Below, piece after piece: positions 1 through 10,640 of a stretch of DNA of 64,000 nucleotides (within the stretch, counting starts at the first letter, position 1; each line of letters opens with the position of its first letter). The stretch covers positions 12,127,187-12,191,186 of the forward strand of contig NC_088206.1 in assembly GCF_037126465.1 (NCBI RefSeq), written 5' to 3'. The DNA is from Ornithodoros turicata. Lineage: Eukaryota; Arthropoda; Arachnida; Ixodida; Argasidae. Both the position numbers and the translations under genes were made by a program. Under the pieces are notes generated by a model. It had not been told where the DNA came from. It searched no databases and was given only the letters and a program-made list of their open reading frames with translations.

Positions 1-190
1 TGATGATTATGGTGTTATTGCACAAGGATTTGCAATGCACATACAGCAAACAATCGTTACACACTAGCGCTTGGATGTAGCAACAGTGAAGGGAAAGAAC
101 ACTCCTTTCTTGAACACAACAGCCCCAAAAAATTTGTTAACGTACACTTGAATATATTAGACTACGAAAGGTATGCCTGCATGATAATAC

Positions 191-647
191 CTGTGCCATA
201 CAGGCAGAACAAATGACATTATTGTCTAATGTCATTGAGGTCCCGAACGGCATTATCTACGAAGGTCATGCCACACGTCAGTTTGTAATGACATTAAACA
301 CCATGATGTTGGTGCCACCCGTTTGGTTCGTTTTTGTGCCTATCAGTTAAAATTTCAAACAAGTCCAGCTTTTCCCTCATCAAAGCATACTCCTGCAACC
401 TCAAGTTATAAAATAATCTTGCCTTGCATGGTACAAAGTGGTTTTATGCAAGAAGAAAATCCTTACTCTGCGCAGACAATGGGAGCGAGAGTAGGCATTT
501 CATCGGCGAATGAGTTGTGGGGATCTCATTAAGCAGGAACTCATTCAGACAAATGTCATTAAATATCTCCGTGTGGCATCGCACGAATGACATTAAGACG
601 TAAGGCATTAAGCACCTAATGTCATTTTTCGTGCCTGTGTGGCAGGG
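191..647. mobile_element. TIR element (MITE) with subterminal AATGACATT sites
   Basis: The left end (CTGTGCCATACAGGC, then AAATGACATTA) and the inverted right end (617-647) match over about 31 bases with few mismatches. The word AATGACATT or its complement occurs at 212, 228, 287, 552, 586 and 618, clustered toward both ends like transposase-binding subterminal repeats. No transposase reading frame is seen. No clear target duplication is visible. Confidence 0.6.
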
Positions 648-2718
648 GTATGTATTGGTAGCTGTACTGACAGCAACAAGTGCAGTATCAACACCCAGTA
701 TAAGTGGAAAAAAGCTTGGATGGGTGGATATTTACAAAAAAATTAAGGGAGAGGCTGGTCCCTACAGAGTGGGACTGCTTGGATGGACAGACTTACACAA
801 CTTCTGTACGTTCCGGGGCTTTGTCTTGTCCCATTATGTGGCTCAACAAAGCGTGCAAAAATGCACTCTGGCGGTGCTTTGTGAAAAATGGTGTTCGTGA
901 AAGGGGAAGCACAAAAACTTCTCCTCGCAGAATGGAAGATGACGTTACCTTTACATCAATGGGAGTCATCTGTTGCGTCATTCGTGATTTGTGAGCGAAA
1001 GAACCTGCAATTTAAGCTTTCCTTCTGCCTCTTCTCCTCCAGCTCGTAAACTGCTGAATCCCATTTCTGTTGTGTTGCTGTCAAGGTAACATCATGTTTC
1101 ATTCTCCAGCAGGAGAAATTTTTGTGCTTAAGCGCCCCTTTAAAGAAGCTCGGTGCAACAGCGCAAACAATAAGTCACTGGCAAGGCAAACGAAGTTTCA
1201 TTCGAAGCTCGTGCATGAATAACTGCAATTCGCAAGACCTGTATTTCTCAACTGCTTTGTTCTGTAGTCAAAATCACACTAGTAGTTAACAGCAACAATG
1301 TCAGTGTCAGAGATGATATAAGAGGTGTACACTGCTTTAGGTGCTGTTGCTGAAGTGAATACGACTGATAAATATCTACTACTGAAGTTAACAAGCATAA
1401 ACTAACATCAGACATCAAACAATGGATTTCACTAGGTGTGTTTGATCTTACTGTGTGGGTACATGCCAACAATCGCATACAAATTCATGACACATCAAGG
1501 GATGGATCCCGAAAAATACACTTTATGGTGTTGTAAAGCTATACCACTCAGTCAAACCGAGTATCAAACCCACTTTGTATCACGGCCGCTCCATATACAA
1601 CAACACATTCAACATCACTTAAATATGAGGGTGTCATTCTTCTTGTTCACTGCATCAACAACTGGCAGTATATAATAACTCGCAAACCTTCTGTGCAGAA
1701 AAGAGAAAGAACAGCACATACACATATCTAGAATGTAGCAGATCACATGGAAATGGGCAGTATTCATGCACATGTGAAAACAATGTGTTATAGTAGCATG
1801 TACATAGCTTGTATCTCACCATTCCCTTTTTCTTGCTTTTAAGAGCAGAATTATGGAATGACATTTAGAACTACAGCCCTAGCTCGCTGGAGCATATCTG
1901 TGGTACGTATCAGCATCGTTATATTGATAACTTCTACCAGAAGATAAATACATCCTAAATAATTTATGAGAGGCCTAGGCTGTAGCACATCAACGTAAGA
2001 CAACTGAAAGCAAGCAAACATGTTGCACGTGAATAAGGAAACTACGAAAGAGGCTAGTGCATGTGTTAAAATACGAGAACTAATTCTTTGGTATATATTA
2101 TAAAGCTTCGCACACATTCTAGTGTTCTCTCATGCTCATCATTAAATAAAGCACAATACAATAAACATAAGCCACCTGTTGTAATTTGACTTCTGTCAGG
2201 AGATGCTTTGCAAATAATAGCAGCAGCAGCAGCATGCAACTAAGATTGTCTTATAATGTTTTTCTAATGACATTGGATTTATGATGGTGTGCTCATGCTA
2301 TACACTACGTGGATGTATAAGAGCTGCTAGGACTATGCCTAAAGGAAGCACCTTTGGAGATGCAAGTGAGCAATGGAATAGTAGTCTTGTGTACCACATG
2401 GCACTGAACCTACCCTACATATGTGCACATTCCTAATTTAAGCTAGCTGCTACATGTTGAGCTGCTGCGTATCTACCCCCTAATTTAGCTGTCATGCTCC
2501 AAGGTAATGGGTTACATTCTTTGAACAGAAATCTTTCAACGTAGACCAACTTGCTTCCTATCAATACCTTACATGATCGTAGAACACTGCACATATGAGC
2601 ATTCTGTTAAACACTTTTGTGTAATTGCACATAATATTTGCAATTCTTTGACATTACGACACGCACACGATGACTGCATGTTTATTTCTGCCCGTCTAAG
2701 ATGTGCTAGCAAAAAGTT
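648..2718. other. No gene recognised
   Basis: AT-rich sequence with only short chance reading frames and a small CAG run near 2220. No conserved exon, tRNA or intact mobile element was recognised. Confidence 0.4.
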
Positions 2719-2725
2719 CTGTAGC

Positions 2726-3145
2726 AGGGTGTCTACCAAACTACAGCCTTCAAATTCCCTGACTTTTCCAGGTTTTCACTGACTATTTCAAGCAAATTCC
2801 CTGACAAAAAAAAAGGGAACTTGGTGCTTGCTCATACGTTTTGATACCAGATCCAACATAAAACAGGCCATTTATTAAGTATTAGTGAGGCTACCCTACT
2901 TTTCTGCGTCAGAGCTTGTCATACTGGTGAACTGCTACTCGCAGTAACGTTGCTGCGGCATTGCCTCTCAACCACCGGTCGGCACTCGTGATTCGCCGCG
3001 CATCATCACGGTACTTGTCTGCGATTCTCCCTGATTTCAGCGGCTTTTTAGCCAAATTCCCTGACAATTCCCTGACTTTTCCAGTCACATCAAAATTCTC
3101 TGACTATTCCCTGTTTTCCAGGTTTTCCAGGTTGGTGGACACCCT
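2726..3145. mobile_element. TIR element with AGGGTGTCTACC ends and 7-bp target duplication
   Basis: Ends AGGGTGTCTACC and GGTGGACACCCT are inverted repeats. They are flanked directly by CTGTAGC at 2719-2725 and 3146-3152, a 7-bp target-site duplication. The inside is rich in AATTCCCTGACTTTTCCAG words in several copies. A second member lies at 51772-52162. There is no coding capacity. Confidence 0.7.
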
Positions 3146-3152
3146 CTGTAGC

Positions 3153-4984
3153 GACACCTCGGAAATGGATAGTTTCTTGCATTATACTTCTAGTTGGAAG
3201 GTACAGTTCTTCATATATTGACAGAAATACAATACTAAGGCTGTTATACAGGGTTTGCTTATGAGATATCTAGTGGGAACAGGCTTTGGTAGTGTTGAGA
3301 AGGAAGACTTTAGTATCTCTGTCACCAACTTAGACGAGTTTCCTCATGTGATGAAGGATCACCCATCTAATACCAGTAACGCCATCACCTTGTGATTCAA
3401 ACCACAAAGATGAAATGCCGATTTTGGTGCCTGATATGTACATAATTTTGACGCTGTTTCTCGAATACACTGTGTCCCTCTGCTTGATAGAACACATACG
3501 TATAATCACATACTATTGTTAGTCCTGCGAAAACTGCATACAGTTACATCCATTACATAGAGTGCTTCACCTAACATGCCACCATAATGAAAGATGCACC
3601 GTTTAACTCTGCAGTCAAAGGCACATTTAATACAGTTTTGCTATCCTGTTAGTGGCTGTTCACAAATCTTAGCTTAAAGGGTGAACGCAAGGACACTCCA
3701 ATAAGTTTTTCATATCCTCTTTATCAAATACTAGATGCCTTGGAAAAACAGGTGCTTAGTTATGATACTGTGTTAACACGGTTGCAATACTATTCCCACA
3801 AAACAAAGAATACGAGGAAAGTAAACAAGTCGTTCAAATTCAACTCAAGTTGATTTGACAGCACATTTTTTCTCTCTTGTTTTGTGTTTCTTTTTTCTTT
3901 TCTTTTTTGTGCAGGATTCCGCATGGCATGTTAGCATTCATGTGTAGCATAGTCAAATATGAGACGTATTTTATCCAAGTACCTCTCCATTGAAAAACCA
4001 ACCTCAAATAGAAAATCTTTCACTATGGAACAGGGTAAACAATATGCATCCTGCAGAGAATGTGCTCTTGACTACAAATTTTCTCAGTAGGTACTGAAAA
4101 GCTGTGATTCTCAAACAAAGTTAACAAAGTTGCATTTAAAGGCATCTTGTAAGGCGGGAAAAATAACGTTGCATGATATACCATGCATGGCCATGCATTC
4201 AGTGGCCATGTGTTCATAGGTAAAGTAGCATTTTAGTAGGGTTCTTAAAAGTTAGGTGAAGCACCCTGTATACTATAATGACATTACTTCTTCACTATTT
4301 TTTGTCAAATTAGTAACATTTCAGTCTCCAGTGTCTCTTTCTGTAACAATACTCTGCTTTGCACGTACTGAAGGGCCATAATTGCCAATAATATATTTCT
4401 ATTTACTGTTTACTCTTGCGCCTCTACAAAAGGGACATGAATCCCCGACGTGACTGAAACATATTGCGGGTTAAAATTTGCAACACAAATCAATACAAGT
4501 CATCTATAAATGAAGTCGGAGATCAAGCAGACGGCAACCCGCAAGAACGAAAAGGGTGGGTGATGTCTGCAACAAAGGGGTTATACCCAACCAAACTCAT
4601 TTTTTCTTGGATTAATTTTTTCCAAGGTGATGGAAAGGGCACAACATGTCCAAAATTCAACAGAAATAACAACTGCGGCTGATATTGTTAAATGACGAGA
4701 ATAATCCAGTTTATACATTGCATATACACCTCGAACTTCACAAGGTATTGACATGTACATATAATAGTTTTTTGAGTAGGGGTGCAAAGGTCTCAAAAGG
4801 TCACTGCTGTCATTCGTAGATCATCCTCGACCTCTGACGGTGGGTAAAATGAGATAACACCTGCGATGTATTACTACATACTTATAAGGCATTGGAGGAA
4901 GGAAGTAATCTCTCTGCGACACCAGCAGGACAGTGAGGCTGACGGGGTGGCACCATTCTGGCCAAGAAATGTGAGGGGGCCTCA
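3153..4984. other. No gene recognised; part may be TMEM65 3' UTR
   Basis: Non-coding sequence downstream of the TMEM65 stop. The portion nearest 4984 should be 3' UTR, but no unambiguous poly(A) signal was pinned down. There is a T-rich tract near 3870-3910. Confidence 0.4.
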
Positions 4985-5089
4985 TCAGCTTGCTTTACCC
5001 TCCTTCTGTATGATGTCTTCTTTGGAGCTGAGAAAGAGCAGAGGGAACATGCCCAGGAGACAGCCAACAAATACGCCGACTGCTCGGCC
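4985..5089 (-). CDS. TMEM65: TMEM65 coding exon 6, with stop
   Basis: Acceptor TTGCAG before 5089. It encodes GRAVGVFVGCLLGMFPLLFL, then a charged tail SSKEDIIQKEGKAS and TGA at 4987-4985. The preceding intron (5090-8131, about 3.0 kb) is the longest of the gene and is full of repeats. Confidence 0.92.
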   Translation of the reverse strand, partial: GRAVGVFVGCLLGMFPLLFLSSKEDIIQKEGKAS

Positions 5090-8000
5090 CTGCAATATGC
5101 AAGGTTGCCCATCGGGCATTTGTGTGAGGACTATTCATCATAAAGGAATGCGCTTATTCTGGGTTACAGCTACAAAATTTTTTTGAAGGGCATCAGGGAA
5201 AGAACAGAGCCCTTTCAAACACTGTCCTTCTTCCATGGGGCACAGTCAACCATGGATGTGTGGCACAATTTCTTCACAGTCGGCTCAGGGGGATTTGCTA
5301 AAGTGCTCAGCAGATCGGATCCCAGGGCCCAGTCTCTACCGAAAAAAAAAAAAAAAAAGGCATGTGGCCTGGGCTGTGCCAGGGCTTTGACTTAACATGA
5401 AGCAAGTCATTGCCAGCCATCACCAGTCATTAGTCATGCCTCACCAGACCCATTTACAGTCATCCAGCATCACTTTGCAGAACAAAGACGAAAGTCACAG
5501 GGACAAAGAAACAGTCGTCAATCCATGGTCAGCACGAGGACAGTTGAAAAGAATGCAACGTGCATTCGTTCATTCCTTGACAGACAAGTGCTCGAGAACA
5601 CAAAAATTATTGACTATCCTTGCATTTGCTGACCAAGAGCAAGGGAGGCTCCACCTCCTGGTTACTGGCCAATAGGAGGACGCAGAGGGCAGGCACTTCC
5701 CAAGCCTCTGCTCTCGCCTAAGAGATGGCGCAGTGTTACCATTATTTTGCCTGTCGCAAAGCTTCTGCCGTGGCGCACCAATCTAACCGACGGCTTCGCC
5801 GTCCGTTTACACAAATTACATTTACAACAAATTTCTTTAGAACGAACATACCAGAATTGCGAAGTGATTTTCAGGTCTTTTCCACCACATGTTAAACTCA
5901 CCGAATGACGAACACCGTTCTGCTGCACCGTACGATGCTCCATCCTTCTAGGATTCTGAATTCTCCTCCCCCCCCTTCTGGAGGTTAGCGCACGCGGGGT
6001 AACACATCTGAAGTAGGGAATGTGTGTGTACAGCCTTGCTGTCAACCATGGTGTCGAACAAGAACTGAGCCGAACAAGAACTGAGTCGAACCGAGAATCA
6101 GAACTGAACCAAACCGAATCACTATTTTTTTCCCGATCTTGGAACTGAACTTGAACTGCAGCTAATGAAAAGTACAGTCAAACTCCTTTATAGCGAACAC
6201 CTTTTTAACGACAATACCACTACAGCAAATTTTTTTGCGGTCCCGCTGGAGCCCTATAGGTCCAATAATGGACATCCTTTTTAACGAAAATACCTTTACT
6301 GCGAATTTTTTTTGCTGTCCCCTGAGTTTCGTTGTAAAGGAGTTTGACTGTACTGTCCCGAACCGGTTCAGCAAGTAGTTCAGCGTTTTTCTTTCTTTTT
6401 TTTTTTATGATGCTTGGACAAGGATGATATGACAGGTGTGAAGGACACCTTAATTGAGCGCTAAAACTGCCTCATATGCTGCAAATGCTCTTCAAAATTC
6501 CATCTGCACGCGAATGTTCTACACGATACTCTGGAAGGTGTAATCGCACTGAGAACGTGAGACAGAACACTTAACAGTACAAGAGAGAACAACACAAGTG
6601 CTGCACTTCAACTGTTCCCTGAACCAAGTGCCACACTAGTGTTGTCCTCCCTCGTATACTGCTAAGTGTTTTGTCACACATTCTTTCGTCCGATTCCACC
6701 TTACCATTCCATTACCAAACCGGAGCTTTGCTACACGATACTCGTAATCCTGTTGAATTCGTATCGAATACTTAATGTTATCCGAACAATATTTGCAGGC
6801 GATTTGTAATATTCGCAATTTTTTTCAAATATTTTTTTCGAATATTTCTGGAACGCAGTGTAGCAGCTTCGTTGACACACTTTCACGTCGGCGTTGTGGG
6901 CGAGAACGAGGCGGCTGCGAAAATTTGAATATAGTGAAATATGTTGTGCAATAGGAGTAGTGACGCGTTAAATTTTATGCTGGCGTGAAACATAATCCGC
7001 TCGATCGTCATCGTCGTTTTGGACAACGCATCGTCCTCGCAGTTGATGACATCGTGCGAACTTGTGAAGTGGTCTGTAGACCGAACGCGGGATCATAGCG
7101 TACTGAGTGTGTGACATTGGCAAGCTATCATGCTGTTGGTAAACAAGACATCAAATGAGCTACTTCCAAGAGCAAAGAAGTCCGCCGGAAATAACCGAAA
7201 CTGTGATGCACAGACTAATTCCTATGTGATGCCACTGGACCCACTAAAATTGCAAAAATGATTGCTGCCAACCTGCAACCCCTATCTGTCGTAAAGATTG
7301 CAGACTTCATGGAATTATCCCGGATTACACTCTACTTTGTAGGATAGCCCTCTCTCGGCTAGCTATGTCGATGCAAATGAAGAAATTACACAGAGAGTTA
7401 CGGAAAGCTTTTGAAGGCATGGAAAGTATGTCTTTCACGGATATGTGTCGGCAACATCGTAGTCAAGTGAGTGGCTCTACTCCTCGTCTGCAAACACTTT
7501 CGTTTGCAGAGAGCTTCAATCAGTCCACAGCAAAGAATAGCTTTTCTGTGTGACAACTCGGAGTTGTGATCACAATATGTTGCTGTACGTGTTCACACGA
7601 AGCACACTTCCACAAGTGATTGGAAGGTTTTCTGTGCTTACAATATCTGTCACTAGAGGTCCTACTAACGATGCGCATTAAAGGTGCCAGTAAATGTATT
7701 CGCAACTTCTAGAGTTGCATACCGTAACGAAGTATTGCATACCGAAGTATATGCGATCTGTAAAAAGTACAGAAAGTACAAATGGAAACAAATAAGCCAA
7801 AGGATGCACACCCAGCAATGTAATGCGCATTCCAATACTTGAAGTAGATAGGCTTCTTTTTCTTTAAGATATTTTATTCTGACTGAAAAGCTGTAGGCTC
7901 CCCCGTTTTGAGCAGGAGTTCCCCAATGGGTACAAATTTAATAAATTTTCCAAAGTGAGAAAGTACTAGAAATATACAAATTGGGCATTTGGGGAATATT

Positions 8001-10494
8001 CGATTTGAAATCGAAATAAACAATTCGAATTCGATTTGCAGTGTCTGTAAGGTATTCTTATTCGATTCGATTTTGAAATGTTGCTATTCGTGCAGCTCCA
8101 GTATGAACACTTCACTAAAAAAAAAACTTACAATATTGGAACTCCATCTCGTGGCGGACATCTCCATCTGTGCAGGTGTGAGCTTCGGGGCCTGAACTCC
8201 TACCCTGGTGGCTAGCTTCTCCACATACCAGGCAGACCTAAGCATGAGAAGTAAATGGGAATAGTATGTCATTGTAAATCTGTCACTATTTATGATGAAT
8301 ACACAGACAACTTGGAAGCAGTAATTCAGTGTGGTTTTGGAGCACAGTATTCTTGCATTTTCTATAAAGACTGCCTTTGAAATTTTATGATTTCATAAAG
8401 TAAAGAAAAAGGAAAAAGTAAACACATATATACTGAAAAAAGCGAACACAGCGGTTCCCTCTTGTGCTTCAGTGACGCACCTGTTCAGTGTCTGTGCAGA
8501 CACGTATGCAAGAAGGATGACAGATGAAACTTTGAGTGCCATCTACTGCTAAAAGTCTACCAAGTTATCACGAGGTTTCTGAGGCCTCCGATAGTGACTC
8601 GAGTTATGTGTGCTAGGGAAGTGAAGAAGACGACAGCGATTTGGAATCTTTGAGCTCTTCAAGCGAAGAGTATGATGACGACGCAGCTGATTTAGGAAGC
8701 AGTCGCCAGTGGTGTTCCGTACACAAAGACGATCCGCTGCCTGCTCCACCCAGGTTCCTATTCTTAGGGGTGCCTGGGAAACATTTAGATGTTTTGGGCA
8801 TATAAAGAAACGGATGTAAATAAAAATGCTCCTCATTTGTATATTCACTTCACCACCTTCCTACAAAATGTAATATATCCGCCATATATTCTTTAGATAG
8901 AGCTGAAATTTTTGTGTTAGTTTCCACAGAACTGCACATACCATGAGGAAGAAAAAAAAAGTATCAATACTTGTGTACAATTTTCAATATTTTTTAACAC
9001 AGTGAACGGGTTAAGAGTAATATTACATAATGTTAAGTATTGTGCTTACCCAATGCCAGCTGCATCCGAAATTGCATTTCCTAATCCAGCAGCTGAAATT
9101 TAAAAAATGTGATAAGCAATAAGTAGTACAGAGATTACACAAAAAAACATTTTGTACTGGCTTAATTTTCTGTGTGTGTGTGTGTCTTTTCTTTTCTCCT
9201 TTTATTGTGGCAGCCATATCCTATGTAACCCTATGCATTCTGTTTTGTGGACAGGTTCTGTCCCTAGTATGCAAACCTCGCAAGGGGTTTGTATGCTAGG
9301 GACATGCTGAAACTAACACCAAAACTGACCGGGATGAATCACTGACAAGACTTTTCTGAGGACGAAAGTAATTTAAAAAAAAAAAAAATTGAGCTGGGTT
9401 AATTATGTGTAACATTGCCAGCTCATTCGATATGGCACGTCATTGGCTTACGTACTTGGTACTAAGTTTAGGAACTTATCTAAACGGACTTCTCCACAGA
9501 CAATAATGTCGAGATATGGGGGACATGACTTGACTGCCATTGTGTGCACAGTTTTTCAAGGGAATGTCGTACCTGCCATAGTAGAAATTCCCAGAGTAAG
9601 TCCTAGAGTTGTGTCAATATAGTCTCCCTGCGAACAAAAGAAGACAATAAACGTATTGCAAACATAATTATGGCATTGTTTCCAGCAAAGCAGTTGGAAT
9701 GAGTGAGGACAGCTCAGGAACGTTATTGTTTACTTACTGCAACTATCATGATCAAGTTGTCAAGAAATCCAAATCCAACAAAGGGCAAAGCATTGTGGAT
9801 AGCAACCATCTGCAACTGTTCTGGCGTTGGTGTCACGGGCTTGTCGTCTGCAGAAAATATGATCATCAAAGAGGACTACTCTGCTGGGCGGCAGTAAACA
9901 AAATTTCGTGCGAAAACGTGATCGATATTATTTTGCCAAAGTAAACGGTCAACACTTTAGATCCGCGAAGGCATCCTAATGACTTTCGTGGAACACACAG
10001 ACAAGCTGGCAGGAGAAATACTTGGAACGAAAACATTTGCTTCTGCTATCGAATCTATAGCTTTTATGTGAGCATTTATGTTTTGTTAAACATGCCCCTT
10101 GCTTATTGATTCTTTGGCTCGCTTCTCTGATCTCGAACTTGAAACATGGGGGTGTCACCTTATCGCACCTGTTGCAGAAATCATTGCGTCCCGCTACAAT
10201 TTATGTCCGCAAATCGTTTCAAATATTCGTAACAGCTCTAAATGTTCATTAAAACTCACAGGTGGCGGTTGCTCCTAAGTGCAACTCAAGTTCTTCCATC
10301 AATAGCCTGCGTTCGTTTGGATGCAGACGAAAAATTAGGTCCTGCGCCGTCTGTCTCGTAAGACTTCCCGTAAGCTTGCTTACACCGTACTTATATGCTG
10401 ACACGCAAAGTGTCCGTGAAGCTAGTGAAGTTCTGTGAAAATGCAGCAGAGACCTGAACAACGAATAAGAGCGCAAACAGTGACATTGAGCCAT
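4985..10494 (-). CDS. TMEM65: TMEM65 orthologue, six-exon gene (whole span)
   Basis: Six coding exons on the minus strand (10494-10260, 9847-9738, 9627-9573, 9092-9050, 8237-8132, 5089-4985) sum to 654 nt and join in frame to 217 residues plus TGA. All introns are GT/AG. The product matches the TMEM65 family: an N-terminal region with QDLIFRLHPNERRLLMEEL (about residues 50-69), then a membrane segment around IHNALPFVGFGFLDN (92-115), a second around LGLTLGISTMAAAGLGNAIS (123-142), a linker with APKLTPAQMEM, and a third segment VGVFVGCLLGMFPLLFL (187-203). Vertebrate TMEM65 is a mitochondrial inner-membrane protein linked to Na+/Ca2+ exchange and, in heart, to the intercalated disc; that role is family knowledge. 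The N-terminus has several Arg and Ser and few acids, consistent with a mitochondrial presequence. The ATG at 10494 is the first of the open frame. Human TMEM65 is slightly longer, mainly at the N-terminus. UTR limits are not determined. Confidence 0.93.
6175..6350. mobile_element. Short pogo/Tc1-mariner-type MITE in TMEM65 intron 5
   Basis: A 176-bp element with inverted ends CAGTCAAACTCCTTTATAGC and the complementary end TTTGACTG at 6350. It is flanked by TA on both sides (6173-6174 and 6351-6352), as expected for the Tc1/mariner/pogo group. It sits in a degenerate GAACTGAAC-rich stretch (6055-6160 and 6357 onward) that it appears to interrupt. Confidence 0.75.
7237..7347 (+). pseudogene. 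hAT (ZBED-type) transposase fragment
   Basis: One frame reads KIAKMIAANLQPLSVVKIAD then FMEL before a stop. It closely resembles the segment IAKMI..DLQPFSVVE..GF that precedes the LEPRY motif in ZBED-type hAT transposases. It is short, lacks the BED finger and catalytic core, and lies antisense in TMEM65 intron 5. The flanks do not give a clear continuation. Confidence 0.55.
8132..8237 (-). CDS. TMEM65: TMEM65 coding exon 5
   Basis: Acceptor CTTAG before 8237 and donor ATT|GTAAGT at 8132. It encodes SAWYVEKLATRVGVQAPKL and onward through TPAQMEM to SSNI, the linker between membrane segments 2 and 3. Confidence 0.9.
8572..8781 (+). pseudogene. piggyBac-like transposase N-terminal fragment
   Basis: The frame shows an acidic Ser/Asp/Glu stretch (EEDDSDLESLSSSSEEYDDD) followed by RQWCSVHKDD, PAPPRF and GVPG. 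This is the usual order in piggyBac-family N-termini (acidic region, W, then PAPPRFPFTGEPG). An in-frame TAG at 8614-8616 interrupts it and the catalytic domain is absent. It lies antisense in the TMEM65 intron between exons 4 and 5. Confidence 0.6.
9050..9092 (-). CDS. TMEM65: TMEM65 coding exon 4 (43-nt small exon)
   Basis: Acceptor TTTCAG before 9092 and donor GG|GTAAGC at 9050. It encodes AGLGNAISDAAGI with split codons on both sides, matching the ALGNLVSDLAG region of vertebrate TMEM65. It is too short for an ORF scan and was found by splice phase and homology. Confidence 0.9.
9260..9303. repeat. Short inverted repeat in a TMEM65 intron
   Basis: GTCCCTAGTATGCAAACC is followed after 8 bases by its near-complement ending GCTAGGGAC, with 16 of 18 pairs matching. 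It could fold as a small hairpin in either strand's transcript. Confidence 0.5.
9573..9627 (-). CDS. TMEM65: TMEM65 coding exon 3
   Basis: A 55-nt exon with acceptor CGCAG before 9627 and donor G|GTACG at 9573. It encodes GDYIDTTLGLTLGISTMA, matching the loop and start of membrane segment 2 in TMEM65. It ends in phase 1. Confidence 0.9.
9738..9847 (-). CDS. TMEM65: TMEM65 coding exon 2
   Basis: The acceptor TTCTGCAG precedes 9847 and the donor GTAAGT follows 9738. It encodes residues 80-115, including PTPEQLQ and the first membrane segment IHNALPFVGFGFLDN, the most conserved part of the family. Confidence 0.93.
10260..10494 (-). CDS. TMEM65: TMEM65 coding exon 1
   Basis: Begins at ATG 10494 and encodes the presequence-like N-terminus and the first helical region (residues 1-78 plus one base). 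The donor is T|GTGAGT at 10260/10259. The split codon becomes Tyr 79 with exon 2. Confidence 0.88.
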
Positions 10495-10640
10495 TTTTCG
10501 GTCAACGCTTACAGCACTCTAAACAGACGGAGGCTGCCATTGACTAGTGCTGCCGCTCCGCATAGAACGACCGACCGATTTCAGATGGCGCCGTAGTCCA
10601 GTGTCGTCTGCTACTTGACATCGCTGGCGCGCTTGTTTTC
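10495..10640 (-). promoter_or_regulatory. TMEM65 5' flank, putative promoter
   Basis: This is the sequence immediately upstream of the TMEM65 ATG. It holds AGATGGCGCC (10583-10592) and GTCGTCTGCTA (10603-10613). The same two words occur together at 39488-39529. AGATGGCGCC resembles ATGGC-type (YY1-like) core promoter words in animals. No TATA box is obvious. The promoter role is inferred from position only. Confidence 0.35.
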
